DNA of 64,000 bases, taken from Thorsellia kenyensis (lineage in GTDB: Bacteria; Pseudomonadota; Gammaproteobacteria; Enterobacterales; Thorselliaceae). The translations under genes were made by a program, and so were the position numbers. Under the pieces are notes generated by a model. It saw only the letters and a program-made list of their open reading frames with translations, was not told the DNA's origin and searched no databases. This document shows positions 1 through 9,742 of this stretch, piece by piece (position 1 is the first letter of the stretch; the number at the start of each line of letters is the position of its first letter). Location of the stretch: the NCBI RefSeq assembly GCF_042432445.1, contig NZ_JBHLXE010000033.1, positions 1 to 64,000 on the forward strand, in the 5' to 3' direction.

Positions 1-2301
1 ACTTCCGCCTAATTGGCCTTGGTTTGCTGTTAATACAATGTCACTTAAGCCTGAATTCTCAGCGCTAGGTACATAAGTATCTACAATGAAATCAATCGAT
101 GTCTTATCTCCCATGTTACCCGTACGGCTAACTGGCGCGATTTTGATGGTATTCGAACCTTCAGGTAATGCATCAACCAATTGATAGCTCCACTGACCAT
201 CAGCACCCACTTTCGCACGCCCTATTTCAGTATCACCCACAAAAATGGCCACTTCATACACACCCTCAGGTGCAACACCCTGTACAGTAGGTAAATTATC
301 ATCTGTTGTGCTGTTCGCTGTCACCGCTTTTTTACCATTCGGGCTTGTGCTTTCATTCACATCATCTATCACCTGCCAGCTGTCAGGAGACAGGGCCGAT
401 GGGGCAGGACGTGTATCAACATTTAAGATAAATGGTGGGGTTAATTCACTCTCATTCCCTGCTTTGTCGGTTACACTGAACTGAATATTATTTTCACCAT
501 CACCTAACTCAATAGACGGAGGTAATTCAAAACTCCAGTTACCATCAGCATCTACTTTAGGCACTACATCGTTCGGACCAAATGTCTGTTTTTGACCATT
601 AACATACACGTTAACCGTACCATCTGGCTCACCTTGACCTGCGAAGCTTGGCTTATTATCATCAGTGTAGTCGCCGTTTTTAAGTGCACCTTGAACATCA
701 CCTTGATCATCACCTGCATTTTCATCAACTAGCGGAGTATTTGGTTTGGTGGTGTCTACAATCACAGGGAATGATTGACCATTACCTGTATTGCCCGCTT
801 TATCTTGTGGTTTTACGCTGATGTTGTAATCACCTTCTGGCAACTTGCCATTCTCAGGGATTTGTATTTCAAAGTTACCATTTTCATCAAAACTACCGCC
901 TAATTCGCCATCGCGTTTAGGGTTAGGAGAGAATACATAGGTATCATCGGCTTTACCGTCACCATCACGGTCGATTTCGACCACGACATTCTCGCCTGGC
1001 TTACCTTTACCTTTAATAATCGGTGTGCCTGTACCTAAATCACCGCTCTCAGGATCACGTCCATCAATCAACACATCTTCAAATTCATCAGGTGGAGTTT
1101 TATCCACATTCATTGGGAATTTGACTTCAGGGCCTATATTGCCGGCTTTATCTTCAGGACGAACAGTGATAGTAGAATCACCTTCAGGGAGTTTATAATC
1201 AGGAGGGAAAGTCAACTCAAAATTGCCTTCTTCGTCAAAATCACCTTTTATTTCGCCATCACGTTTAGGATCGGCTGAGAAGACAAATTTATCATCAGGT
1301 ATACCATCATTATCACGGTCGATTTCCACGATAATATTTTCACCAGGCTTACCTTTACCTGTGATTGTTGGAGTATCAGTACCGATATCCCCATCAGGAT
1401 GACGGCCTGGGATAGTTAAGTTTTCTAATGCACTTGGTGGCGTAGTATCTACAATCAGAGGAAAATCTGTACCTGGACCATTATTACCAAAGTTATCTTG
1501 TGGTTTTACTGTAATGTTCGCATCGCCTTCACCGATTGAACCATTTTCTGGCAATTGTATTTCAAATGAACCATCTGGATTAAATGTTCCAGGATATTGT
1601 CCATCTTTAGGATTAGGCGAAAATACATAAGTATCATCTGCTTTACCATCACCATCACGATCAACTTCCACCACCACATTATTACCAGGTTTACCTTTAC
1701 CTGTAATGGTCGGTGTTGAAGTACCGATATCCCCATCAGGATGACGGCCTTGAATGACAATGTCTTCAAGTGCAGGAGGTGGTTCAACATTATTGGTATC
1801 AATATCCTTACCATTGACTACATAAAATGCAGCTCCAATGATAGCAGCTCCGATACCCACTAATGTGGCAAGAAGGACGGCATCATGCGAGTCGGCTTCA
1901 AATTGACCAAATGCGCTGGTGTCTACAGCAAAACTAGCTCCAGTGAAAGAAGCAGTTACTGTTTGATCTGGTGCTAAATCTATCAGTTTTGCTCCATCAG
2001 CTAAAGCCAGCTCAGTTACTGTACCTGCTTTGGTGACAGCAGTAATTTTTACTGAGCCATCAGTTAAATAATAATTTTCAAGGACGATGACTTCTAAAGG
2101 ATTTTCGCTGACGATTAGCTCTAAATCATCTCCTTTACGAACAGCCTTAATGGTTTTATTGGGTAAACGATGAGTTGATGTCGTTTTGCCGATGATGACA
2201 ACGTCTCCATTAGCAACACTGATATTAGTTTTACCTGAAACTAATTTAGAAGAAACTGTATTTTGTACGGGATTCGTTTTGATCACTTTAATATCTGGCA
2301 T
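1..2301 (-). CDS. Giant BapA/LapA-like type-I-secreted adhesin, N-terminal part (C-terminus beyond window)
   Basis: The frame is open for 767 codons from an ATG at 2301 (preceded by AAGGA) to the window edge, so the protein is C-terminally incomplete. It has no Sec signal peptide. Residues 1-140 form a beta-rich prefix resembling the N-terminal module of BapA/LapA-type biofilm adhesins. A hydrophobic stretch follows at about 141-162. From about residue 181 there are tandem Ig-like units of about 114 residues: three close copies (about 1761-1420, 1419-1078 and 1078-745), then more divergent ones. Each of the three close copies carries a DRDxDGxxDD loop typical of calcium binding. By family knowledge, such proteins are exported through a C-terminal type I secretion signal, which would lie outside the window. 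The role in surface attachment is inferred. Confidence 0.85.
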   Translation of the reverse strand, partial: MPDIKVIKTNPVQNTVSSKLVSGKTNISVANGDVVIIGKTTSTHRLPNKTIKAVRKGDDLELIVSENPLEVIVLENYYLTDGSVKITAVTKAGTVTELALADGAKLIDLAPDQTVTASFTGASFAVDTSAFGQFEADSHDAVLLATLVGIGAAIIGAAFYVVNGKDIDTNNVEPPPALEDIVIQGRHPDGDIGTSTPTITGKGKPGNNVVVEVDRDGDGKADDTYVFSPNPKDGQYPGTFNPDGSFEIQLPENGSIGEGDANITVKPQDNFGNNGPGTDFPLIVDTTPPSALENLTIPGRHPDGDIGTDTPTITGKGKPGENIIVEIDRDNDGIPDDKFVFSADPKRDGEIKGDFDEEGNFELTFPPDYKLPEGDSTITVRPEDKAGNIGPEVKFPMNVDKTPPDEFEDVLIDGRDPESGDLGTGTPIIKGKGKPGENVVVEIDRDGDGKADDTYVFSPNPKRDGELGGSFDENGNFEIQIPENGKLPEGDYNISVKPQDKAGNTGNGQSFPVIVDTTKPNTPLVDENAGDDQGDVQGALKNGDYTDDNKPSFAGQGEPDGTVNVYVNGQKQTFGPNDVVPKVDADGNWSFELPPSIELGDGENNIQFSVTDKAGNESELTPPFILNVDTRPAPSALSPDSWQVIDDVNESTSPNGKKAVTANSTTDDNLPTVQGVAPEGVYEVAIFVGDTEIGRAKVGADGQWSYQLVDALPEGSNTIKIAPVSRTGNMGDKTSIDFIVDTYVPSAENSGLSDIVLTANQGQLGGS
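745..1761 (-). repeat. Three tandem Ig-like repeat units (about 342-348 bp each) inside the adhesin gene
   Basis: Three consecutive units share the blocks GRxPxxGDxGTxTPxIxGKGKPG and DRDxDGxxDD, and end in a DxTxP-like linker. The acidic loops lie at 1633-1662, 1291-1320 and 943-972, giving periods of 342 and 348 bp. Nucleotide similarity between units is visible, so recombinational copy-number change is plausible. Confidence 0.85.
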
Positions 2302-3485
2302 TGATTTTTCCTTAATATTCAAATAGTGAAAAGTATGTGTGGATTATAATTTTAAATAGTAAAAATATGATTCCTTATGTAATAAAAATAGAAATTCATT
2401 ATATATTGTAACTTTTATATACACAAAAATTAAGGAAATTTACAGAATTATTTGCATTGTTGATTATTTTTTGTACTACATGTACATTTAACACTCACAT
2501 TGTATTATAGGTTTTAAAAGCAATGTCTATATATTTCTGCCTTGAATTAGCTATTATTGGCCCATCAAATTGATTCTAAAGACCTTATAAGCTAATTATT
2601 TTGAATGTTTATTTCAACTTTAAAAATATCTATGAATATCTAAGGTCAATTATGTTGTTACAAATAAAGTAATCATCTGACACATCAATAATATATTTAA
2701 AAAAATATTGAGCATAAAATCATTTCTTCACTATTTTTGATTAAGTTTCTCTACATGAATGATCAGCGGATAAACGAATCAGTAGTCTTTAGAAAAATAG
2801 AGATAAATTTATTTCTGGTAAATGCACATCTAGTAATTACGATTATATTTATGAATTTTGATGAACATCTGGAATTGGCTGGAATTTATAGAATTAGACG
2901 ACAAGGTAAACTGAAAAATAACAATATAAACAGAAAAAGCTTAACTATGTACAAATATTGCTTAATTGATAATCTCAATCCAGCACTTAGTGTTTATAAT
3001 GAGTAAACTTGAATGCCATAAGTAACATCATCATGCTATGGCTTTTATGGTAAAGGGGAATATAATAGATATACAAAACTGGCTAAAAATTATTGTTACA
3101 TCGAATGTAATTAATCGCATAACCATGACAATCACTGTAGGCTATTAAATAAATAATTTTATTATAAGAGTACTTTGAATTTCTGTATAAATTTTAAACT
3201 CGCGCGTTTAATCATCATTTTAATGATTTAAAAACAAAACGCATACAAAACACCAGCGTTTTGGTATAAATATTAATATAAAAATTTATTTATTTATTTG
3301 GGAATTGTATAAAAATAAGTATAAACTCATATTTTAAGAAATTACAATTTTTTGTTTGCAGATCTTCTAGTTGCATTTAAGAGGAAAACAACTGCTAGGC
3401 TTAGATCTTAAAATTAGAAAGGTAAATTCATCTACTTTCATTAAATTTAAATATTTTCAATAAATTAAAAAATAAGGCGATTGTA
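2302..3485. other. Gene-poor AT-rich gap between adhesin and fldB
   Basis: About 1.2 kb with no convincing gene. It should hold the divergent promoters of the adhesin and fldB. A TTG-initiated 89-codon frame (2737-3006) has no ribosome site and no recognisable domain, but its last codons contain a 29-bp block (2973-3001) identical to part of the ABC ATPase gene at 39849-39877. A weak hairpin (gccata/tatggc, 3015-3042) is followed by a short T run. Confidence 0.6.
2973..3001 (+). repeat. 29-bp exact copy of an internal segment of the ABC ATPase gene at 39616
   Basis: The block beginning TCTCAATCCAGCACTTAG is identical here and at 39849-39877. In both places it reads LNPALSVYN in the local open frame. 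Flanking similarity drops quickly: upstream, only the TAATTG hexamer and scattered bases still match. Confidence 0.9.
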
Positions 3486-4058
3486 ATGAGGGACGGTTCA
3501 ACTTTGTTTTCTGTGGGTATATTTTATGGTTCATCAACTTGTTATACTGAAATTGCTGCAGAAAAAATTGCACATGAAATTGAAAAAACACTTAAAAATA
3601 AAGATTTGAAAGAAAATTTTTCTGTTTCTATTTTTAACACCAAAGAAACTCCACTCCAAAAAATAGAAGAATTTGACTGTTTGATATTAGGAATTTCAAC
3701 ATGGGATTTTGGTGAAATACAAGAGGATTGGCTCAAACAATGGCATGAAATTGGTAATCTTAAATTAGATAATAAAATTGTTTCACTATTTGGTCTAGGT
3801 GATCAAGAAGGCTACGGTAATTGGTTTTTAGATGCAATGGGATTACTCTACAATCAATTAAATCAATTCGTTATTCACTGGTGTGGTTTTTGGCCAACAG
3901 ATGGATACAACTTTACAAGCGTTTTACCGATAACAGAAGATAAACAGTTATTTGTCGGATTAGCGCTTGATGATGATAGCCAATATGAATTAACGGATCA
4001 AAGAATTGAAAAGTGGAGTGAGCAGGTCGTTTCAGAATGGTTAGATATTCTTGCTTGA
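3486..4058 (+). CDS. fldB: Flavodoxin 2
   Basis: 190-residue FMN-binding electron carrier. The GIFYGSSTCYTE phosphate-binding loop (residues 11-22), the STWDFGEIQEDW segment and LFGLGDQEGYGNWFLDA all match the E. coli FldB pattern. WPTDGYNF and the QLFVGLALDDDSQY stretch are typical of long-chain enterobacterial flavodoxins. It transfers low-potential electrons in the cytoplasm; the exact partners of FldB are poorly defined even in E. coli. The start at 3486 has AAGGCG upstream and adds about 10 residues compared with E. coli. The gene stands alone and converges on topA across a shared terminator. Confidence 0.93.
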   Translation: MRDGSTLFSVGIFYGSSTCYTEIAAEKIAHEIEKTLKNKDLKENFSVSIFNTKETPLQKIEEFDCLILGISTWDFGEIQEDWLKQWHEIGNLKLDNKIVSLFGLGDQEGYGNWFLDAMGLLYNQLNQFVIHWCGFWPTDGYNFTSVLPITEDKQLFVGLALDDDSQYELTDQRIEKWSEQVVSEWLDILA

Positions 4059-4141
4059 CTAGCAAAATTCACCAATTTATTGTTTGTTATAAAGCTCAAT
4101 ATTTCTAGATTAATTTGCTATACAATCATAAAAATTTGTTC

Positions 4142-4183
4142 TTTTTTACCAGGAAATTCTTCACTTATATTCCTGGTAAAAAA
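4142..4183. terminator. Bidirectional intrinsic terminator between fldB and topA
   Basis: A perfect 14-bp inverted repeat: ttttttaccaggaa (4142-4155) pairs with ttcctggtaaaaaa (4170-4183) across a 14-nt loop. The A/T ends give a U tract on either strand, which suits the convergent fldB and topA genes. Confidence 0.85.
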
Positions 4184-4193
4184 TCTATTTATA

Positions 4194-6812
4194 CTATTTA
4201 CTGGCCTCATCTTTGTTATCAATCCATTGACCATCAACATAATATAAAGCTAAGGCGCTAGGCTTACCATTCACTTCAGAAGAAATATACTGTTGTTTAT
4301 TTTTTCTACTGTAACGAACATAAGTCCTGTTGCCATCTTTATCTCTTAAAGGCGCAGAGGTAAAATATTTAAATTTTTCAGGCAATCTATCTTCAAAGCG
4401 TTTTAGTTCGTCAACATACGGAGCTCGAGTTTCTCTAGATTTTGGGAAATTATGTGCAGCTAAAAAAATACCCGCAGCACCATCCCTTAAAACAAAATAT
4501 GCATCAGATTTTTCACAGAGCAATTCAGGCATATGCACAGGATCTTCTTTAGGTGGTGCTATTTCGCCATTTTTGAGGATTTTTCGAGTATTTTTACAAG
4601 AATCATTTGAACATCCCATGTATTTACCAAATCGGCCAGATTTTAAGTGCATGTCACTTTGACACTTATCACATTCCACAACAGGACCATCATAGCCTTT
4701 AATCCTAAACTCACCTTCTTCAATTATATAGCCTTCACAATTTGGATTATTTCCACAAACATGTATCTTCCTATTATGATCAACTAAATAACTATCCATT
4801 GCAGTGTCACATTTTGGGCAACGTTTACGTGCCAATAATGCTTTAGTCTCTGCATCTTCTGACTCTAAGATATTTAATAACTCACTTTGAGCTATCAAGT
4901 TAATTGTAGATTTACAGCGCTCTTTTGGAGGTAATGCATACCCTGAACAACCTAGGAAGACACCTGTACTTGCTGTACGTATTCCCATTTTTCTATTGCA
5001 AATAGGACAATCTATACTTGTTAATACGACACTATTAGGTTCCATCCCTCCTTCTGATTCATCTTTATCTGCGATTGCTAATTGGGCTGAGAAATCAGTG
5101 AAAAATGTATCAAGTACTTTTTTCCAATTAGCCTCAGCTTTAGCAATTTTATCTAAGTTATCTTCCATCTTAGCAGTAAAATCATAGCTCATTAGCTCAT
5201 TAAAACTTTTTTCTAATCTATCGACAACAATTTCCCCCATCTTTTCAGCATAAAACCGACGGTTTTCAACACGAACATATCCTCTGTCTTGAATAGTTGA
5301 AATGATAGAGGCATAAGTCGAGGGCCTGCCAATTCCTCTTTTTTCTAATTCTTTAACTAAAGAGGCTTCACTGAACCTCGATGGTGGTTTAGTAAAATGT
5401 TGCTCTGGTAAAATTTCTTTTAAATTTAATATTTCATTTAACTGCACAGAAGGTAATGTTTTATCCTCTTCAGACTTGCGAATGACTTGTAATACTTTTG
5501 TCCACCCATCAAATTTTAATGTGCGTCCTTTAGCTTTTAACGAGTAGTCTTTTGCAGTTACTGTAATTGTTGAAGAATCATACTGCGCGGCTGTCATTTG
5601 GCAGGCTAAAAATTGACACCAAATCAATTGGTATAATCTTTGCGCGTCAGTTTCCATATCAGTCAAAGAGCCTGCTAATTTTTCAATATCAGAAGGCCTT
5701 ATAGCTTCATGGGCTTCTTGCGAATTTTCTTTATTTCCATAAATGATGGGTTTTTCTGGCAAATAAAGTTCACCATAGAACTTGCTGATATGATTTCTAG
5801 CCATAGCAATCGCATCTTGGCTTAAATTGGTCGAATCCGTACGCATATAAGTTATATGGCCTGATTCATAAAGCCTTTGAGCTAACATCATTGTCTTTTT
5901 GACACCAAAACCTAATCGGGTACTTGCAGCTTGCTGTAAAGTAGATGTTATAAAAGGAGCACTGGGCTTACTACTGGTTGGCTTAGCTTCTATGGCGGAA
6001 ACTTTAAAATCTGCATTTTTAAGAGTCTCAACAATTTTAGACGCTTGTAACTCATTCTCTATTTTGAGTAATTTATCTTTAAAATGCAAAAGCTCAACAC
6101 TTAAAGGAATATGTGCTGATTTAACATTTAAATCAACATGCACTCGCCAAAACTCTTCAGGAGTAAAGGCTTTAATTTCTTTTTCACGCTCTACAACAAG
6201 TCTAACAGCAACAGATTGAACTCTTCCTGCAGAGAGCCCTCTAGCAACTTTTTTCCAAAGCAATGGAGATACCATATAACCGACTACTCTATCCATAAAA
6301 CGTCTTGCTTGTTGGGCATTAACACGATGAGTATTTACTTCACTAGGTTTTTTAAACGCCTGCTGAATGGCATTTTCTGTAATTTCATTAAATACAACAC
6401 GACTGAACCTAGAATCATCTCCCCCAATAAGTTCTTGGAGGTGCCACGCTATTGCTTCTCCTTCTCTATCCAAGTCGGTTGCAAGATAGATATGATCAGC
6501 TTCTTTAGCTAGCTGTTTAAGTTCAGTAACAACTTTTTCTTTGCCAGGTAAAACTTGATAGTCAGCCTTCCAATTGTTGTAAGGATCGACACCCATTCTA
6601 CGAATTAAGGCAGCAGTCGGAGAACTTTTAATTATTTTCTTTTCAGTTTTCTCTTTTTTGTTTTTTGCGGTTGTTTCTTTTTTAAGACTCCCACTCGTAG
6701 GCAAATCACGCACATGACCTACACTAGATTTTACAATAAATTCTTTTCCAAGATATTTATTTATGGTCTTCGCTTTTGCTGGAGATTCCACTATAACTAG
6801 GGACTTACTCAT
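4194..6812 (-). CDS. topA: DNA topoisomerase I
   Basis: 872-residue type IA topoisomerase that relaxes negative supercoils. The N-terminal Toprim domain opens with SLVIVESPAKAKTI, and its acidic DLDREGEAIAWHL motif is present. The catalytic tyrosine lies in GHITYMRTDST. The C-terminus carries at least three tetracysteine zinc modules (CPIC..., CPKC..., CDKC...CSNDSC), followed by a basic tail, as in the E. coli enzyme (865 residues). The start has AGGTGAAAAT directly upstream. The gene is monocistronic and ends at the shared hairpin with fldB. Confidence 0.97.
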   Translation of the reverse strand: MSKSLVIVESPAKAKTINKYLGKEFIVKSSVGHVRDLPTSGSLKKETTAKNKKEKTEKKIIKSSPTAALIRRMGVDPYNNWKADYQVLPGKEKVVTELKQLAKEADHIYLATDLDREGEAIAWHLQELIGGDDSRFSRVVFNEITENAIQQAFKKPSEVNTHRVNAQQARRFMDRVVGYMVSPLLWKKVARGLSAGRVQSVAVRLVVEREKEIKAFTPEEFWRVHVDLNVKSAHIPLSVELLHFKDKLLKIENELQASKIVETLKNADFKVSAIEAKPTSSKPSAPFITSTLQQAASTRLGFGVKKTMMLAQRLYESGHITYMRTDSTNLSQDAIAMARNHISKFYGELYLPEKPIIYGNKENSQEAHEAIRPSDIEKLAGSLTDMETDAQRLYQLIWCQFLACQMTAAQYDSSTITVTAKDYSLKAKGRTLKFDGWTKVLQVIRKSEEDKTLPSVQLNEILNLKEILPEQHFTKPPSRFSEASLVKELEKRGIGRPSTYASIISTIQDRGYVRVENRRFYAEKMGEIVVDRLEKSFNELMSYDFTAKMEDNLDKIAKAEANWKKVLDTFFTDFSAQLAIADKDESEGGMEPNSVVLTSIDCPICNRKMGIRTASTGVFLGCSGYALPPKERCKSTINLIAQSELLNILESEDAETKALLARKRCPKCDTAMDSYLVDHNRKIHVCGNNPNCEGYIIEEGEFRIKGYDGPVVECDKCQSDMHLKSGRFGKYMGCSNDSCKNTRKILKNGEIAPPKEDPVHMPELLCEKSDAYFVLRDGAAGIFLAAHNFPKSRETRAPYVDELKRFEDRLPEKFKYFTSAPLRDKDGNRTYVRYSRKNKQQYISSEVNGKPSALALYYVDGQWIDNKDEASK

Positions 6813-7383
6813 ATTTTCACCTAATACCTAATTTAATTTCAGAATTTGGAACCATAACCAAATTCTGGTTATTTTTATCATTTATTACACGATATAATTG
6901 ATAATCATGCCATCAAAACTTTTATATTAGTAATGCCTATATAATATAGTTTAACACCAATACTTTAAACAACGGCTTTAATCAAGCATGACTACTTTAG
7001 AATTTAATACAATAAAGTATAACTTCACCTTTCTCTTTTTTCAAAATATCATATCACACACTTAAATGATATATATTGCGTATATCATCTATAAAAAAAT
7101 CAGTTTATCAATTATTAAAAATTAAATATTAGATAAATTTATCCAACAAATAGTATACGTTGAACTAAGTTTTAGCCCTTCTTTTTCTTCATTTTTGTGT
7201 AATAAATCAAATTTAGTAATAATTTTATCGCATATAAATTAGAAAATTTGATACAATAAACCATTAAAAAATAATCGCATGGATTATTTATACTTTTTAA
7301 TCATGTGGTTATATTTTACCATAACTAGCTCGATGATTTTTTTATCAGATTTTTCACATCCAATAAATAGACAAAGTGACTTC
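6813..7383. other. Divergent promoter region between topA and the YdgA-like gene
   Basis: About 570 bp of A/T-rich DNA without a gene. It must contain the topA promoter on the minus strand and that of the YdgA-like gene on the plus strand. Candidate -10-like elements occur near 7010-7020 and 7250-7258 (gatacaat), but no -35 partner is convincing. Confidence 0.5.
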
Positions 7384-9000
7384 ATGAAAAAATTTACCTT
7401 CATATCAATTTTCATTCTTATACTTTTTAGTGCTTATTTTGGATTTGGATATTATGCTAATCATGTCTCCAAACAGAAAATTGAAGACACATCAGAAAAA
7501 ATTAATGTTTTTCTTTCTTCTGATAAAAGAATTACCTCTCTCAATAAAACCATCACATTAAAAACCAGTTTAGAAGAAAAAAGTCTATTCAAAAGTGTTT
7601 ATAAGTTAACTTTCGAAATTTCTGATAATAATGCTAATCCAAATGATAGAAATGCAAGAAAACGACTGACCTTGAACCTTACTTCCGAAAATGGTTTATT
7701 TCCTCTGTCAAATCTGAAGAATTTTAATTTTTCGCCTGTTGTTAACAAAATGACTCTTGAATTTCCTGCTAATTTATTGTCGAAAGACTTTTTAGATAGG
7801 GGAGATGTTGATAAGAGTGTTCCGCTCGCGGATATACTATTTACTACTCGTTTTGATGAAAGCATTCACATTAAAGCGAGCATAAGGCCTCTCAAATATA
7901 CAGATCAAAAATTTCCTTTTACTTTTGATGGTGGGATTATTGAGCTTTCTTTGAATGATAAAACCATTTCTTCTTTTGCCGCTGAATTAAATAATTTAGA
8001 TGCTAAATTTAATTCACCTTGGATTCCTATTGGACACATTATTGATAATGTAATCAAACAAACAGAAGAGTCAACCAGGCATCATTTTAAATTTAAAAGA
8101 ATCAAATTAAACTACACTATCAATCCTAGCACGTTAAATTTTTTCACTTCAAAAAAATCATTCGAAGTTGAAGATTTTTCGTTTGCTATTTTACAGTACC
8201 CAATTTTAAAATTTTCAAATTTTTTCTTAGATCAGGAACAAATAGATAGATCAAATATTATTGAAATTGAAAATAATTTTAAACTTTCTGACTTAAATAC
8301 TTATGGCCTGAATATGGGTTCTGGTCATTCAACATTTATTTCTCTACACAGAAATTTTGAAGCTGTTGATACCTTTTATAATAGTATTATTTCGGATATC
8401 AAATTAGGTAAATATATAAGAACAACTCTTAATACAGAATTATCTCTTACTGATTTTATCTTTTCTGCTCAAGCATTGACTAGAAGATTAGTTTCAAATC
8501 CTGGTTATCAAATCATTCCTTTCCAATGGAAAAATAGCCTTGGCACCCTAACTATTAATAGTGAACTTATCTTTTCTAATCCATTAACTTATAGCTTAGT
8601 TAGCAATCCAAATGGTCAAATTAACAATCAGCAAGCCTATGATAAAATTAACTCTTTTCATATTGATGTGTCATCTGAAAACGGTATGTTGCCTTATCTC
8701 ATGACCCAAATTGATCAGATAAATGGTATAGAACAATTGGTTGCTAAAGAAAAAAATAATTTGATAGTTGAAAAAAATATTGACTTACTCATCAATACAG
8801 GGATCATTACTCGTCAAAATGATTTGATTAATTTTGCTTTCTCCTATACTAATGATAGGTATGTATTAAATGGTGTCGCCTATACTAGAGATCAATTTTT
8901 AGAATTCATCTCTCTTGTCTCACTGAGACAGACTGGACTCATTTCACCTGAAAATTTAATACGCCTTAATGAATTTATTTCAGGTCAAACTTCGGAGTAA
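7384..9000 (+). CDS. YdgA-like DUF945 membrane-anchored protein
   Basis: 538-residue protein with one N-terminal signal-anchor helix (IFILILFSAYFGFGYYANHV). Landmarks of E. coli YdgA are spread along its whole length: LFPLSNLKNFNF, PFQWKNSLGTLTINSELIF, MTQIDQINGIEQLVAKEKN and the C-terminal YVLNGVAYTRDQFLEF. YdgA is an inner-membrane or periplasm-facing protein of unknown biochemical role. I chose the ATG at 7384, where a lysine-led signal anchor begins. An in-frame ATG at 7279 would add 35 residues but has no ribosome site and would place a second hydrophobic stretch first. rsuA begins 4 bp after the stop, suggesting cotranscription. Confidence 0.82.
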   Translation: MKKFTFISIFILILFSAYFGFGYYANHVSKQKIEDTSEKINVFLSSDKRITSLNKTITLKTSLEEKSLFKSVYKLTFEISDNNANPNDRNARKRLTLNLTSENGLFPLSNLKNFNFSPVVNKMTLEFPANLLSKDFLDRGDVDKSVPLADILFTTRFDESIHIKASIRPLKYTDQKFPFTFDGGIIELSLNDKTISSFAAELNNLDAKFNSPWIPIGHIIDNVIKQTEESTRHHFKFKRIKLNYTINPSTLNFFTSKKSFEVEDFSFAILQYPILKFSNFFLDQEQIDRSNIIEIENNFKLSDLNTYGLNMGSGHSTFISLHRNFEAVDTFYNSIISDIKLGKYIRTTLNTELSLTDFIFSAQALTRRLVSNPGYQIIPFQWKNSLGTLTINSELIFSNPLTYSLVSNPNGQINNQQAYDKINSFHIDVSSENGMLPYLMTQIDQINGIEQLVAKEKNNLIVEKNIDLLINTGIITRQNDLINFAFSYTNDRYVLNGVAYTRDQFLEFISLVSLRQTGLISPENLIRLNEFISGQTSE

Positions 9001-9004
9001 TCTA

Positions 9005-9706
9005 GTGCAACGCATTGATAAATTATTAGCACATGCATTAAGTATCAGTCGTAGTGATGTATCTCGACTCATTAGAAATAAAATGATTACCGTAAATGGA
9101 GAATTAGTTAAATCTGGTTCATTGAAAGTTTCTTCATCTGATGAAGTTTTATATGAAAATAATGTAATTGTTCTTTCTTCATCAAAACGCTATTTTATGC
9201 TTAATAAACCTCAGGGATATGTTTGTGCTAATAATGATGCAAATTATCCCTGTGTCACATCTCTTTTAGATGAACCTAGTGCGTATCTTTTACATAGTGC
9301 AGGCAGGCTTGACGTGGACACAACTGGTTTGGTCTTGCTAACAGATGATGGTGATTGGTCACATACAATTACATCCCCTAAAAAAAGATGTCAAAAAATA
9401 TATCATGTAACACTAAAGCATCCTTTACTTGAAGATTATGCGGTTAGTTTTAAAAAAGGAATATTGCTCAAACAAGAAAGAGAGCCTACTGAACCCGCTA
9501 CTTTAACTTATTTAAATGAATATGAGTGTTTAGTGCAAATTTATGAGGGGAAATATCATCAAGTTAAGCGTATGTTTGGCGCTGTAGGCAATAGAGTTGT
9601 AGCTCTAAAAAGACTTCAAATTGGCAGTGTTATTCTTGATGATACACTGAATGAGGGAGAGTATAGAGAGCTGAATTATCATGAAGTAAGTTCATTCACT
9701 AAATAA
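9005..9706 (+). CDS. rsuA: 16S rRNA pseudouridine(516) synthase
   Basis: 233-residue enzyme that isomerises U516 of 16S rRNA in the small-subunit precursor. An N-terminal S4 RNA-binding domain (RIDKLLAHALSISRSDVSRLI) precedes the catalytic domain with AGRLDVDTTGLVLLTDDG, where Asp in GRLDVDT is the family nucleophile. RYFMLNKPQGYVC and GKYHQVKRMFGAVGN match E. coli RsuA closely. I chose GTG at 9005, because GGAG lies at proper spacing and the product then starts QRIDK, as in E. coli. The upstream ATG at 8969 would overlap the preceding gene and has no ribosome site. Confidence 0.94.
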   Translation: MQRIDKLLAHALSISRSDVSRLIRNKMITVNGELVKSGSLKVSSSDEVLYENNVIVLSSSKRYFMLNKPQGYVCANNDANYPCVTSLLDEPSAYLLHSAGRLDVDTTGLVLLTDDGDWSHTITSPKKRCQKIYHVTLKHPLLEDYAVSFKKGILLKQEREPTEPATLTYLNEYECLVQIYEGKYHQVKRMFGAVGNRVVALKRLQIGSVILDDTLNEGEYRELNYHEVSSFTK

Positions 9707-9742
9707 TCAACTTTATTTAAACACTTTATCTTTCATTTCATT

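Noticed and set aside
1506..1814. 102-codon minus-strand frame inside the adhesin
   Set aside because: It is a shifted-frame shadow of the Ig-like repeat region. The long adhesin frame is continuous across it.
2737..3006. 89-codon open frame with a TTG start in the gap before fldB
   Set aside because: No ribosome site, no recognisable domain and AT-driven composition. Only its end, the 29-bp duplicated block, is of interest.
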